From the NCBI GenBank assembly GCA_010093605.1, contig MU004197.1, positions 868,001-932,000 of the forward strand: a DNA stretch of 64,000 nt, read 5' to 3'. The notes under the pieces were generated by a model, which saw only the letters and a program-made list of their open reading frames with translations, searched no databases and was not told the DNA's origin. The translations under genes and the position numbers were made by a program. Below are positions 30,767 through 42,454 of this stretch, piece after piece (positions within the stretch are counted from its first letter, which is position 1; each line of letters begins with the position of its first letter). The stretch is from Lophium mytilinum. Taxonomy: Eukaryota > Ascomycota > Dothideomycetes > Mytilinidiales > Mytilinidiaceae.

Positions 30767-32661
30767 CTATGGAAATTTGGCAAACGGTAGTCCAATCTTC
30801 TCCTTGATGTGCTCCAAGATTGCAAGCACCTTCTCATCTTCATATCTCCTACCCACTAGTTGCAGAGAGACTGGAAGCCCGTCAAATATAGCCGGATCAT
30901 CTAATAAATTAGCAAGTGAGTCCTTCTGATGGTGCCACGCCACATACAAAGATCCCAGTTATCTTTATCTACTCCCTTTTTTGGCTTGTAAGCTCTATCC
31001 TTCACATCGACGCTTGCATCCACCTTGCTCACGGGGAATACCACGGCAGGATAGTTGAGCAAGTTCCACTGGCTGGTGTAGCACCAATACTTAGCAGTTC
31101 CGTGTTCTGGTGCCACTCCGGGGCCTACTGGGCAGAGGATAATATCAACCATGCCTTCGAGGTCTCCAGAATGGGGATTACGCCCAGTAGCAGTTGCGGT
31201 CCAGACATTGGCATACTCTTTTCGATAAGCCTCCCGCTCCTCAAGCCAGTAATTGAGCTCTCCTCTGGTAAGTTCCTTCACGCATGGATTTTCTTTGATG
31301 ATCCAATTGGTCAAAGGACGCCAGGGCTCGCCAGATGAGTCGATAGCTTCGGCATCTTCTTCGCCCCCATCTGGATAGTACAAGTTGGATATGATAGCCC
31401 AGGCTTCGTCGTGTACATGAGGCTTCCAATCGACGACAGTAACGTTCGGGAGGGACCGCAGCTTCTCCACGACAAGGCTGAGGGCTCGGGTAACGGGTGG
31501 GTGGGGCTTCACCACCCCATCGTGCCACATAACTGCAATCTTGAGCGGTTGACTATCTGTAATGACACGACCAGAATCCCAAGGTATGGGTACGATCGCC
31601 GGTTCGGTAAGCCACGGTTTTGCGTCAAGCACAGCTTTCATGAAGAGCTTGATTCCGGAAAGACTAGTCGACAGAGGCCCAAGAACGCTGTCGATAGTAT
31701 CGGCTCCGGCCATAGCGTACCCCCAGCCATCTGTGGGTATACGAAAGGCAGTTGGCTTGAACCCATATATGCCGTTGTTAGCGGCCGGATTTCGGATGCT
31801 TCCTGGTTCCTGTTAGTCAAATAGACCTAGATCTGTGGTAACGATGAGATACCTCCAACATCCGATCCGATTCCTAGACAGCTACCTCTGAGAGCAATAA
31901 GAGCACCTTCGCCGCCAGACGAGCCGCCAGAAGTGACGTCACGGTTATAGGGGTTTACGGTAACTCCATAAAGGTTGCTGTCAGTTTCGAGATGCATCAT
32001 GCTCTCTTTAACAGATTAGCAGAACTCGGAGCAACAGTCGACCAATAAGAACGTACGTGGCTCCGTCGTTCGCGCATGGAAGACGGCACCGGCATTCCAG
32101 AGAATTTCAAGCACATGGGCATCCTCTTTGCCTATTTTGTACCACCATGATACATAGCCGCAATGAACACGCAGCCCATCCATACCAATATGCTCCTTCA
32201 CACTGATTGGTAATCCATGGAGAGGTCCTATTGGTCTCTTGTATTGGGTATAGTGATCATCTAAGAATCTAGCCCGTGCCAACGCACGCTCTGGGAGCAA
32301 CTCCGTTACACAATTTGCCTGGTCATTTTAGCATCTCTAAAGATGGAAGGATGTCGTCAACAAGTACTAGCTTCTGTGCGAGCGCTGCCCGTCTGAGAAA
32401 AGCTTCAGTCACAGTTACAGAGGTTAATTGTCCCGACGCCAACAGGGAGACTAGTTCTTCTGGGAGAAGCTCTGTGATCTGAAGGCTTTCATCGGCTAGA
32501 AGAGATCCAGGGACGGTCATAACGCTTTTCGGCATGTTGCCCTCAAGAGGTTCCGGAAGTCTCGTGTCATAGTCCTTCATACTAGCATCTCTGTACTCCT
32601 GAGCCTCTTGGGCGACCTCTTGCCAAGGTCTCTTAGGCCGCGACTTCGGTGATGGTGGCAT
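30767..32661 (-). CDS. Amidase (amidase-signature family, acetamidase-like)
   Basis: Hydrolyses an amide to acid and ammonia by a Ser-cisSer-Lys triad. Five exons read down from 32661: 32661-32368, 32318-32057, 32005-31853, 31802-30948 and 30900-30767, with introns of 47-51 nt, giving 565 aa. The triad is visible: Lys in GLPISVKEHIG, the cis-Ser in the Gly/Ser-rich TSGGSSGGEGAL, and the nucleophile in GSDVGGSIRNPAA. The last intron splits that core from the C-terminal DGLPVSLQLVGRRYEDEK. Phases agree at every junction, and splicing restores TTEPQSMMHLETDSNLYGV and NWDLYDPAIFDG. It resembles fungal acetamidase/general amidases (AmdS group); the real substrate is unknown. No signal peptide. Confidence 0.92.
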
Positions 32662-33106
32662 CGTCGACGAAAAAGGCTAGCTTGGATAGCTAGGAGTAAT
32701 TCAAGATTGGAGCAGCTTGAAGGAGATCTGACAATAAAGCAGAACAGCGATGACCCTAAAGAGAAGATACTTCGGGGTATATAGAGGAGAAGCAGGGACA
32801 ACGTGTGAAAGTCGCACACACCGTCACCGAACACGGGTCTTACCTATTCCACGGTCTAGAGAGGGCGAGGACGTCAAAATAAAGTTTTGTGAATAATTCA
32901 TGATGGTGGATCACGAAGGTGCTAAATTGGCGCGGAGGTCAGTCGAAGCACGTGCGTTTCAGCCTAAAAGGGCAGGGGTCCCGGCCAAACTGCGGGTCTT
33001 CTCCCATGTCTTAGTTTTTTCTTGATGATGTCGCGTTTCCCCTTGTCACCACGAGTTGCTTTCAGTGTGCTTTGTTCTCTTTTCCAAACAAGTGATTTGA
33101 CTGTGA
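32662..33106. promoter_or_regulatory. Divergent promoter region, amidase / DEAD-box helicase
   Basis: A 445-bp spacer between two genes transcribed away from each other. No gene seen. It must hold both core promoters unless a transcript overlaps. No specific operator was recognised. Confidence 0.5.
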
Positions 33107-35445
33107 ATGTCGGCTTCCTGTACAGTAACGAAACGTCTTGCTAAGATAGTTGAATCAAAACGATACTTCTCCTTGACTGTTCCTAGCTGTCTGTCTTCTC
33201 CTAGCACATCTCACAGGCTCCAAACCTGCGCACAACGAGACCTCACGCGTCCACTCTCACTGCTAGGGCCTCGTCGCCGCCTCCTCTCCCGCTCGTACAC
33301 CACTACCTCAACACACCTCGCCCAGGCGCTTCAGCACCAATCTACCGATCCTCCTCAAAACACCCACACAGAAACCGAAGACACTATGTCGGAAGCTGTA
33401 TATAGCACGGAGACTCTGAAGGAAGCGCATGCGCAGCCTTATCGGAGCTTGGAGGGCAAGGTCAACCCATCTTTCTTGAAAGCTCTGGACAAAATGGGCT
33501 ACGAGTAAGAAATCCCTGGCCAAGATCTTTATCGCGTGGTGAACTTGCACAGTAGAATGATTGAGGCTTTATCATCTCAGTTGCGCGGGGGTACAAATCT
33601 TTTTGGAGGCAGAGACTATCAGTTCTGATAAAACATTGCTTCTGCGAATCCTTCACATACCTTGGACGGAATGTGGAGATTTCACAGTTCTCCATGCGCG
33701 CAAACCACCACCAACCAATCTAATGAAACGTTCGCTAATGTGCCTTCTGCAGATACATGACTCCCGTTCAACACAAAGTCCTAACTACCCTACCCTCATA
33801 CTCGAGCGACTGCCTAGTGCAAGCAAAGACTGGTACAGGAAAGACCATTGCCTTTCTTCTGCCAGCCCTCCATGCCCTTCTCGAAGCAAAGACTGTTCCA
33901 AAGGGACAGGTAGGAATTCTGATCATCTCACCGACTCGTGAACTTGCCCTTCAGATTGCCAAAGAATGTAACGAGATCACTGCCTGCCTTTCCACGCCTA
34001 TTCAATGTCATACTGCCTTCGGTGGAACTGCCCGAGCGAGCAACCTCAAGAAGTTTCTGAACGGCAACCCCACGGTACTTGTCGCAACTCCAGGACGTCT
34101 CAACGACTATCTTGGAGAGGAGGAAGTAAGACGGAAGTTCGGGCACATTCGCACGGTCATCTTAGATGAAGCCGACACTATGTTAGAGGCTGGCTTCCTT
34201 CAGGACATCAAGAAGGTTCTCAGGCAGCTACCGCCGAAGAAGAACGGATGGCAGGGTATGTGCTTCTCTGCCACTGTTCCCGACAAGGTCAAGGACGTTA
34301 TCAGCGTGGTGCTCAATCCTGGCTACACGCACCTTACGACTATAGACAAGAGCGAGGCACCGACGGTAGACAGAGTACCGCAGTTCTCTATCATCGTCCC
34401 AGCAGCGAAGGACGTATTCAATGCACTTTATGCATTGGTAAAACTTGAGTAAGTGTTCTTCACCCCTATGCCATTGATGTGCTAATTCTCTTTTAGACAT
34501 GCTCAAAATCCAAAAGATTTCAAGACAATCATATTCGGCACAACCGCAAATGGCGTGGCTCTTCTGGCAGCTATGTTTGAAGCAGCAATGCCAGAGCTGA
34601 AAATCTACCAGCTGCACTCTCGCCTCTCTCAGAACGTTCGAACCAAGACTACCAACGACTTCAAGGCCGCCTCTGCAGGCCTCATGTTCGCGTCCGATGT
34701 CATTGGCCGCGGCATGGATTTCCCCAACGTCGGTCTAGTTATTCAGCTAGGGCTGCCGGCGTCCGGCGAGCAATACGTCCATCGTGTTGGCCGAACAGCG
34801 CGTGCTGGAAACGAAGGCCGCGCAATCATCATCCTCACCCAGAATGAGTCCTACTTCACCAACACGAACAGACAACTTCCAATCAAACCATACACAACCG
34901 ACCTCACTTCTAGCATGGCATCTGCGGCTCCGATTGTTGAGAGAGCCTTCGTTTCCGTCGACGAGTCTGTCAAGGGCAAGGCGTACCAGGCTTGGCTCGG
35001 TTTCCACAAAACCCTCATGAAGAACCTGCGCCTAGATGTTGGAGGTCTGGTTCAGACAGCAAACGACTACGCCAAAGCCATGGGCTGCCCGGAACCGCCT
35101 ATGGTGGACAGGAAAGTCGTTGGCAAGATGGGACTGAAAGGCGCTCGTGGCTTAAATGTAGGCACCGTTACCCGGGATGCGCCGCCCGGTGGTGGCCAAA
35201 GAGGTGGACGGCCTGCTGCGAATGGCAGAGGTGGCGCTGGGGCTGGAGGCGGTGCTGGAAGGGCTACCAGAGGAGCAGAGACGGATTCCCGTCCCTCGTT
35301 CGGCTCTAGCGAAGGAGCTAATGGCAATAACGGCCGTGGGCGTGGAGGTGCACGAGGAGGTGCGCGAGGAGCTCCTAAGAGACGCGGTGGTGCTGGTGGT
35401 GTTGATCTCGATGGTCGCGTCTCCAAGAGACCAAGTGCGTTTTAG
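33107..35445 (+). CDS. DEAD-box ATP-dependent RNA helicase, MSS116-like, probably mitochondrial
   Basis: Three exons (33107-33504, 33753-34448, 34497-35445) give 680 aa. The first 90 residues are Arg/Ser/Thr-rich with almost no acidic residues (LLGPRRRLLSRSYTTTSTHL), as in mitochondrial presequences. All helicase motifs are present: Q-motif (GYEYMTPVQ), AKTGTGKT, PTRELALQ, TPGR, DEAD (VILDEADTM), SAT, a IIFGTT strand, RGMDFPN and HRVGRTARAG. The C-terminus is a Gly/Arg-rich RGG tail (GRGRGGARGGARGAPKRR), typical of RNA chaperone helicases such as MSS116, which act in group I/II intron splicing. The first intron is 248 nt, long for this window. Family call is sure; MSS116 orthology is inferred. 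Confidence 0.9.
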
Positions 35446-35851
35446 TGAGATGGTGTTGCCTTTCCTTAAAAGTCTTCATCCTTGTTTAAGGGTTTGGAAG
35501 TGGGCCTTATGCAAATCTGGCGATATGACTCCTCGTGGTAAGTGGACGTGGCGTTCAGGACTTGTATTATACCAATAGACATAGATCGGAATACGAGGGT
35601 TTGGAATCGTCGAATGGTACTATGATACGCCAGTAGGCTAAGTCAGGCCGGCAAGGCTGGCAAGGCATATTTATGCTTAACTTACTTCGGATCATCGTCT
35701 TGAATATCCAGAGATCAGTCCGGCGCCCTGGCGCCGGTGATAGGCTATCGTCTTTCTCTGCAGTGCAAGGCTGATTGTGGCGAGGTGCAGGAGCGCCAAT
35801 GCAGGTAATTCTCAGCCTCGTGAGGAGCTTCCAGGTTGCAACACGCTGACA
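35446..35851. other. Intergenic region
   Basis: 3' flank of the helicase gene and upstream region of the kinase gene. The kinase frame is open upstream of its ATG at 35852, back to about 35777, but only with a GTG. No other feature. Confidence 0.5.
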
Positions 35852-37815
35852 ATGACGATTCAACAACCTCAAACAGAAGCTATGGAGGAAGAGCAGCTGT
35901 CGTACGTCGATCGACTTGCCAGTAAGTGTATTCGCTTTCCTCTGTGCTCATATACACATCGTGTACCCTTCATGCTAGATAGCCATGGGCAAGTTTCTTT
36001 ACCTAGGTCTGTGGACTTTGTGCATCTTGAGGTGCCAGCAGATGCAGGACTTTCCTTTGGAGAAGCGTCAAGGGCGTCATACAAACAGATGGGTTTGCAT
36101 CGAGTCAAATTCGTTGAGACACCGACACCGGCGATCAGTATACGTGAGAGTGCCCACTTCTTTTGGATTGCAATTGAACCCTTTACAGATCTCTGCCGCA
36201 GTAGAAATTGGCGACCGCCAATTTACACTCCCTGGGTGGCCCACCGTACATTTGAAAACTTTAGATGCATGTGCACTGTTTCCATCAATGCAGAGATGCA
36301 TTTTAGAAACAGCTGGCATTCCGAAGAATATAGAGCTACTTGGCATGCCGGAGACGAAGTTCCTGACACGAAAGCAGAAGCACTTGAAGATGTCGCTAAA
36401 GTTGCCTTTGAATGGTACACACTCAATACCGATGTCCCATCTTTCAACACTATGGCATTGGTACCTCCAGAACGAGAGAAGAGAGCGCAAGAAGACACCA
36501 AATATTCGCAGACCTATGATGACACCCAGAGCTGCAGGATTTCACATGGATCAAGCCGGGCGACATTTGCCACTGCAAAGTCCCGCGTCTCTTATGCATC
36601 TTCTGGTCTTCAAGGTCTTTCCCGTAACAGGTATAATATTCCTTTGTCTATAATCTTCAACTTTGATTATTAAGACAACTTGGATATTGACGGATAAGCA
36701 TTTTGTAGAGAACAGAGCCCGTGGATAAAACATCTTGATGATCGCGGCTTGATTCCAGACCCTTTCGACGAAATGAATTGGTCTGGACGAGGTCAGCATG
36801 CGGAATTCGGAGAGGCCGAAGACGACCAAATTGCAAACCTCCTCATACCTGAGAAGATTATAGGCCATTCTCAGACGGCTGTAGTCGAGAGCGTAGTGTG
36901 CAGAAAAATCCGTCTCGCTCGTAAGACGATCAACTGCATTGGAAAGATGAAACGTGAAGATGCCATCAAAGAAGTGGAACATCTCCAAAAGTTGCAACAC
37001 TCGCACATCATCCGAGTGGTGGGGAGCTACGTTCAGAAGAAAACCCTGTCCATACTGTTATATCCGGTGGCATCATACAATCTGGAAAGCTTTCTGGAGT
37101 TCGCAGACGAGCTTGAAAATAAAACAGAGAGGAACTCCAGTTTCACCAACTTGTGCTACTTCTTTGGATGCCTCTCTAACGCCATGGACCACATACATCA
37201 GCAATTCACCAAGCACATGGATATCAAGCCCAAGAATATCCTCGTCCAACACCAACAAATTCCATTTGGCCGCTCCAAGGTCTATTTCGCAGATTTCGGA
37301 ATATCGAGGGCATACAAGAGCGTAGCAGAGGCCGAAACGGATTCTCCAACGCCGTACACAAGGATGTATGCCGCTCCAGAGGTGGTTGATCAAGATACGC
37401 GCGGGTTCAGTGCAGGTTAGTAAAATTCCTCCCTACCATTCTCACTGGTGTCAAGCCGGACAAAGCTCTAACACACACCATGCTAGACATATTTAGTCTT
37501 GGTTGTGTCTTCGCCGAAATCCTTGCTGTGCTGAACTTTCAGCGCCAATCTCTGATTGACGTTCGAGCCCGCAATACCGACGGGGACACATCTTACCAGG
37601 CAAACATCTCGCCCATAGCAGACTGGCTACGAAGCGTTCCGCTTGTCGACGTGCGGTCCCTTAACTTGGACCACTACAAGTCAAATATCATCACGATGAT
37701 GAGCTTCGACCCATCTTCCAGGCCTTCCTCTGATGACATTATGGCGAGATTCGGAGGCTATGTATGCTGTAATGAAGGACCTGAGCCTTTCGTAAGAGTC
37801 GCGGAACCCACGTAA
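35852..37815 (+). CDS. Protein kinase with apparent N-terminal dsRNA-binding-like domain
   Basis: The kinase half is clear: the VAIK Lys is probably in INCIGKMKRED, helix C in DAIKEVEHLQKLQHSHIIRV, then HMDIKPKNIL (HRD with Met for Arg), ADFGIS, YAAPE and SADIFSLGCVFAE. The Gly loop is degenerate. Exons 36709-37415 and 37487-37815 carry it. The N-terminal half (36189-36630) reads LCRSRNWRPPIYTPWVA, HRTFENFRCMCTVSIN and TKAEALEDVAKVAFEWY, the helix-strand-helix pattern of a dsRBD. Two models fit. One keeps an exon 35979-36143 (585 aa, or 570 with a 45-nt intron). The other joins exon 1 (35852-35921) directly to 36189 (515 aa), giving the helix LSYVDRLANLCRSRNW. I prefer the second. Function unknown; a dsRNA-responsive kinase is a hypothesis. 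Confidence 0.72.
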
Positions 37816-38406
37816 AAGCTGGGGAGTGACTATGAGTGTAAGTTGGATAAAAAATACAAGGCTCCGAATCTTCGGTCTGAAAATGTTACGGAGGCGAATT
37901 TTTGTCTTCCAGATTTGGAGAAATCTATCTTTTCAATTTCCTTCTCAACTAGCTTTGACCTTACCTTTCCCGAATACTTACCCAAAGATACCTTTGTATG
38001 AACATCGGACCAGACTGTACTTCTTTCAAGACATTTATTATCCCTGTATAATCATTGAACATGTTGCTCCTTCCATCTCTTCTGTGCGACGACTCGTCTT
38101 TTAGGTCTGAATAGTCGCTGTAAAGAGATGATCGTCGTCGCCAAGGGATTGTGACCCGAGAGGATTGAATGCCTAATATCTCTTAGGCTATAGCCTCATC
38201 TTGGCAACGGGCCTCCTTCCAACAACGTACTTAGCCGTCCGTATTGGTACCACTAACCCTCAGCCTCACTTGGCAAGGGTACCAATACTCAAAAGATGCG
38301 GACGCGCCTCAAAACCTCACAGCTCACGACCGTCAACAATACGCGTCTTACCCAAAAACATCCCTTACGCGCTCTGTAAACGTCTCATCCCAGACTACCA
38401 TTAACA
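37816..38406. other. Intergenic region
   Basis: 3' flank of the kinase gene and upstream region of the next gene. A 92-codon frame at 37826 has no recognisable content and no sensible splice sites. Confidence 0.5.
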
Positions 38407-38937
38407 ATGGGCCCGCCCAACAAACCCCGCCTCGAAATCGCCATCTACGCGACCAAAGAACCAGGCATCTACACCTACGCCCTCTTCGAATCCCCCAAGA
38501 GCACCAAGAAACTCGTGTCCAGCGCCACCGTCAAGCACAGCGTGCACAACAAGCTCACGTTCACGACAGAGGGTCTCAACCCCGTGACGCCGTGGCGCTA
38601 CGAGCGCGTCGAGATCGACGACGTCCGCATCGAAGACGACCTACTCGTGCGCGTGATCGTGGGGAAGGTGTGGTCTACAGCGACGCTGAAGATGTTCATT
38701 GGCATGGTGCCCGTGCCGGTTGATGGCGCGGGCGGGCTCTCGAGTCAGACGTGGGTGCGGGATGTGCTGGGGTGGGCGAGGAAGTGGACGGTTGGGAGTT
38801 GGGACGAGATGGAGAAAAAGGCGCTGGAGTATGTAGAGAGGAAGAAGAAGGAGGGGAGGTGTGGGGCTGGGGCTGAGAATTGGGACCTGGGGATTCCGTT
38901 GCTGGATTTGCATAATGGGAAGGAGATCGTTGCGTAG
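38407..38937 (+). CDS. Small hypothetical protein
   Basis: A single-exon gene of 176 aa starting at the ATG at 38407. It opens with two beta-like strands (RLEIAIYATKEPGIYTYALF), then VKHSVHNKLTF and WRYERVEIDDVRIEDDLLVRV, followed by helices (WVRDVLGWARKW, DEMEKKALEYVERKKKEG). No signal peptide, membrane segment or Cys pattern. Codon use and the compact fold-like pattern make it a likely real gene, perhaps a fungal-specific family. I do not recognise a function. Confidence 0.6.
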   Translation: MGPPNKPRLEIAIYATKEPGIYTYALFESPKSTKKLVSSATVKHSVHNKLTFTTEGLNPVTPWRYERVEIDDVRIEDDLLVRVIVGKVWSTATLKMFIGMVPVPVDGAGGLSSQTWVRDVLGWARKWTVGSWDEMEKKALEYVERKKKEGRCGAGAENWDLGIPLLDLHNGKEIVA

Positions 38938-39469
38938 AGTGGGCTTAGGGGAGGCGTCGAGGCATTGCTGCTGCACGTCTGTACATGTACAAGGGCATCT
39001 GCGCCCTATACATATAATCCGTGTCCTGGAGGTGAATATGAAGGGTAACAGGACGTTGATGCGATTGCTTAGCGTGTATCAACGCGGCTACTTCGGTTAC
39101 TTCGGCGAAATATCCAGCTTCAAATGAGCCGTAAAGACCACGATATCTCCAGCCACTCGTTGATTGGCTGTACCGTAACTTCAAGCGACGCTCCCGTTCT
39201 TGGCGGCTGTAAGATCTCATGTATTTCTTTCATGCCACACGATATAGCAGTTCTGTGCTTGAATAGACCGGCTGCAAACTACGAGCTGTCCAATCTGCAC
39301 GCTCCGCGCGGCGCGACGGTTAACACCGACCTGATGCACCACCCCATATCTCATGGCGGCCCCTGTAGAAGGGAAAGCACACGATAGTGACCAAGTGTAG
39401 TCAGAACTCAACCAACGAATGAGAATATCCCTTTCACATATGGAGTTATCTCCATTGACCACTTAGAAT

Positions 39470-39490
39470 TGACGTCACCTGATTTGACGT
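39470..39490. promoter_or_regulatory. Paired TGACGT sites (bZIP/CRE-like)
   Basis: A perfect palindrome TGACGTCA at 39470-39477 is followed 7 bp later by TGACGT at 39485-39490. This is the classic ATF/CREB-type bZIP core. It lies 530 bp beyond the small hypothetical gene and 920 bp before the GT32 gene, so the target is unclear. Two cores this close are unlikely by chance but not proof of use. Confidence 0.3.
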
Positions 39491-39817
39491 CTGATTTTGC
39501 AGAATTTAGTGACAATTTACCCCACTGGCCTGATGTGGTCCTAGACATGTCTAGACCCCGCAGGCGTTGTAACGGCTCGCATAGTCATTGTCTGCATGAC
39601 AGCTCGTGATGCGTTGATGGTTGCGGCCGACGACACCACTTCACGCCTCTGCCCACCCCACCCTCACCCTCCCTCATGATGCCATAGACGATAGCACCAA
39701 GCGGCTCGTCTGTCGAAGAGGGACATGCTCCCGGTCGCAACATGGCCCTCGATGCGTCTAGCGGCTTGGAGTCTGCCCGCGAGGTTACGGTGCAGCAAAT
39801 CAGACCAGCGCAGTGTG

Positions 39818-39851
39818 GATTATGCACTGCGTCGTCATGCACTGCATAATC
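39818..39851. repeat. Short inverted repeat
   Basis: GATTATGCACTGC, an 8-nt spacer, then GCACTGCATAATC: 12 of 13 positions pair. An overlapping 7-bp perfect palindrome (CGCAGTG...CACTGCG) lies at its left edge. It could form a hairpin or be a binding site; it lies about 560 bp upstream of the GT32 start. Confidence 0.5.
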
Positions 39852-40408
39852 GCTGCGGCGGGGGACCAGGGCTCCCATTGCGCCCCGCGCAAAGATAGAA
39901 ACGATGCGCAGGAGTTGCGGCCATCGCACCGGGACCTGCGACAACGTTCTGGGGCTCTGGGGATGTGTGACGCGCGGAGGCCGATGGTTGTAGAGCCACG
40001 ATACGGCCACGATGGTGTCGCGATGGCACGGCGGAATCCACGGACGGACACGGGGCGTCGATCAGGCCGTCGCAGGGCCGTCCCTAGATACAATTCTGGT
40101 GGCTTGTCGTGCGCGGGCCAGGTGCGGGCGGTGTTCGCGACAGGGTGAAGTCTGCGCGCAAGGTCAATTTCCCCTACGCCAAGCACGCTCTGGCGCTTTA
40201 TTACTGCTGAGCCCACCCATGGTCCCCTTCACATCTGCCGCTCCCGCCTCGTGCTCCCGTATACTTCTAATTCTCATGCCTCCGCCATAATAATTCCTAC
40301 CTCTTCCACCGCTCCTGCCTTGCCCCGCGCCCTGTTCGCCACGGTGCCGTTTCCAGCACCGCCCCCTTACTTCGAACGCGCTCCTCGGAGAGCACCCCGT
40401 CCCTCGCC

Positions 40409-41648
40409 ATGCGGAAAAGCGTCCTCATATTCCTGGTTACGAACATCCTCATCGTCGCCCTGCTCGTCCACAGCCTCTGGGTTTTGATTACGCTGCTGTT
40501 TGTCAATGGCTCCGAAGACCAGATCTCCCGCGCTGAGCTGCCCGCGCCAAACTCGAATGTAATCAGCTCGCGGCCACAATTGATCCCCAAGATCATTCAC
40601 CAGACCTACATAAACGAGAGCATACCCGCGCACTGGCAGGGCCCTCAGCAGAGTTGTTTGGACCTACACCCGGACTACGAGTATAAGGTTTGTAGGCACC
40701 TCAGGGGCGACTCCGCGGACTACGGCTGACAGCACGCCACAGTTATGGACGGACAAGAAATCTCGCGAATTTATTTCTACCGAGTATGTATCTCGCGGGC
40801 ATATGGAAGAGGACAGTGGCACTGACCATCCCCAGGTATCCGTGGTTCCTCGAGACATTTGACGGCTACGAATTTCCAATCCAAAGGGCAGACGCGATAC
40901 GATACTTTGTGCTCGCCCACTTTGGAGGAATTTATATTGATCTGGATGATGTAAGATTCGCATCCACTCTTACTTTGAGCACATCTGACGAGTCTCTAGG
41001 GTTGCAACCGCAGTCTTGATCCTCTTCTTGCCTACTCCGCCTGGGTCCGCCGCACCACTCCTACTGGTATATCCAACGACGTAATGGGCGCTGTACCCCG
41101 CCATCCCTTCTTCCTCAAGGCCATCGACTCTCTCCCGGATTACAACCGCAACTGGGTGATGCCCTACATCACCGTCATGGCATCCACCGGGCCTCTATTC
41201 CTGAGCATAATATGGCGCCACTACAACAGCGCCACTCCCAGCCCGCTAGAAAACGACCGCGTGCGTGTCCTATTTCCAGACGAGTATAACAACCACCCCT
41301 GGAGCTTCTTCACACATCACCGCGGCAGCAGCTGGCACGGAAGCGACGTGCGATTAATTTTCTGGGTAAGCCCATGCTCTCCGCCACATCCACATCCCCT
41401 CCCAAAACCCCAGCGCTGAGGAATCACATGCTAACCCACACCAGATGGGACACCATTGGGCCTTATTGACTTTCATGGGCTGCCTCGTCAGCTTCACCGT
41501 CATCTTTTTCGTCTGGTGGTTCTGCAACCGCACCGTCCTCAAAGGCGGCCGCAAGACCTCCTTCCTCCCCGAAGGCATCCGCTCCGTCATCTACCGCAGC
41601 GTCAGCGGCAAGAAGGACTACGAGCTTGTCGACCGCCACGAAGTCTAA
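40409..41648 (+). CDS. GT32 glycosyltransferase, MIPC-synthase (SUR1/CSH1)-like
   Basis: Adds mannose to inositol-phosphoceramide in the Golgi if the family assignment holds. Five exons (40409-40687, 40743-40783, 40836-40950, 41000-41365, 41445-41648) give 334 aa; exon 2 is only 41 nt. The protein has an N-terminal membrane anchor (VLIFLVTNILIVALLVHSLW), then the family start IPKIIHQTYI and the DXD sugar-binding block RYFVLAHFGGIYIDLDDGC. Other conserved parts are SNDVMGAVPRHPFF, MASTGPLFLS and the WHGSD motif. A C-terminal membrane segment (LLTFMGCLVSFTVIFFVWWF) and a basic tail follow. The two-anchor layout is typical of the SUR1 group and not of OCH1. Phases agree at all junctions. Confidence 0.88.
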
Positions 41649-42454
41649 GAACAGCACCCCCACTACATCTATAAATAATGCTCGTTGTTTAACGATCAAA
41701 ACGGCCTTTTCTCGCAACTTCCTTTTTTTATCCCCGCTTGTCAAAAGCATTTCTAGGCGCATGGGTGTACGTATTCGTAGGGTGGTGCTGTTTTATCGGC
41801 GATGCTGCGCGCTCGCGACAATTAAGGAGTTTGCTTTTTGGCTTTTTCGGATTACTTGTTTTACTACTACCCACATTCGCTTCTGAGTTGCATATTCTTG
41901 AAGTCGACTCCTCAGCCGGCATGGCGGGGCCGCTTGTTTATAACGCTTGTAATTCTGCTCTTTCGCTGCCGCGCCGGCGTTTGATGTTTGTAATGCGCTG
42001 TTGCTGGAGAAAAAGAGAGGGTTGGAGGCTGGCGAGATGGATGCTCGGATGGGAATGAAGGGTGGTGGGCGCCGGGGGAGGTTTTGCATAGAATGGGGGA
42101 TGGCCTGATGGTCGAGTCCGTGTAGTAACAAAACTTGCTGTTTCGGGCATTTTGTGGCGAAGCTCTTCAGGGAACGTGTGTGAACCTCCGTGCAGCCAGA
42201 TCAGTGGTGTGGATTTCACATTATGGCCTTCTTTTCATAGCGTATCAGAGCACTTCCAACAGTGTCAAGCGAGTGTGAATAACAGCTCAGATGTCAGTCT
42301 ATATATCACGGCATGGTCAAAGCCATAATTTCGTCTCAAATTGCCCTCAGGTGTTAAAGCATATCAGACGGCAAGATCCAGCAATCAAAACGCATATCAA
42401 ATGGTATCCGAGTGTGGCTAATGCGCATTCATTTAAAGTAAGGTAATTTCAGGC
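41649..42454. other. Intergenic region, convergent 3' ends
   Basis: The GT32 gene (plus) and SARAF gene (minus) converge here. Short frames (41738-42219) have no motif and overlap each other on both strands. Confidence 0.5.

Larger units (their letters stand above)
38938..40408. other. Intergenic region, upstream of the GT32 gene
   Basis: About 1.5 kb with no supported gene. It has two TGACGT cores (TGACGTCA at 39470, TGACGT at 39485) and a short inverted repeat at 39818-39851. The last 500 bp are GC-rich. Overlapping frames of 60-140 codons on both strands (39585-40216) show no motif. Confidence 0.5.

Noticed and set aside
35985-36653. 222-codon plus-strand frame overlapping the kinase gene
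   Set aside because: The other frame gives the dsRBD-like pattern and splices in phase into the kinase exons; this one does not.
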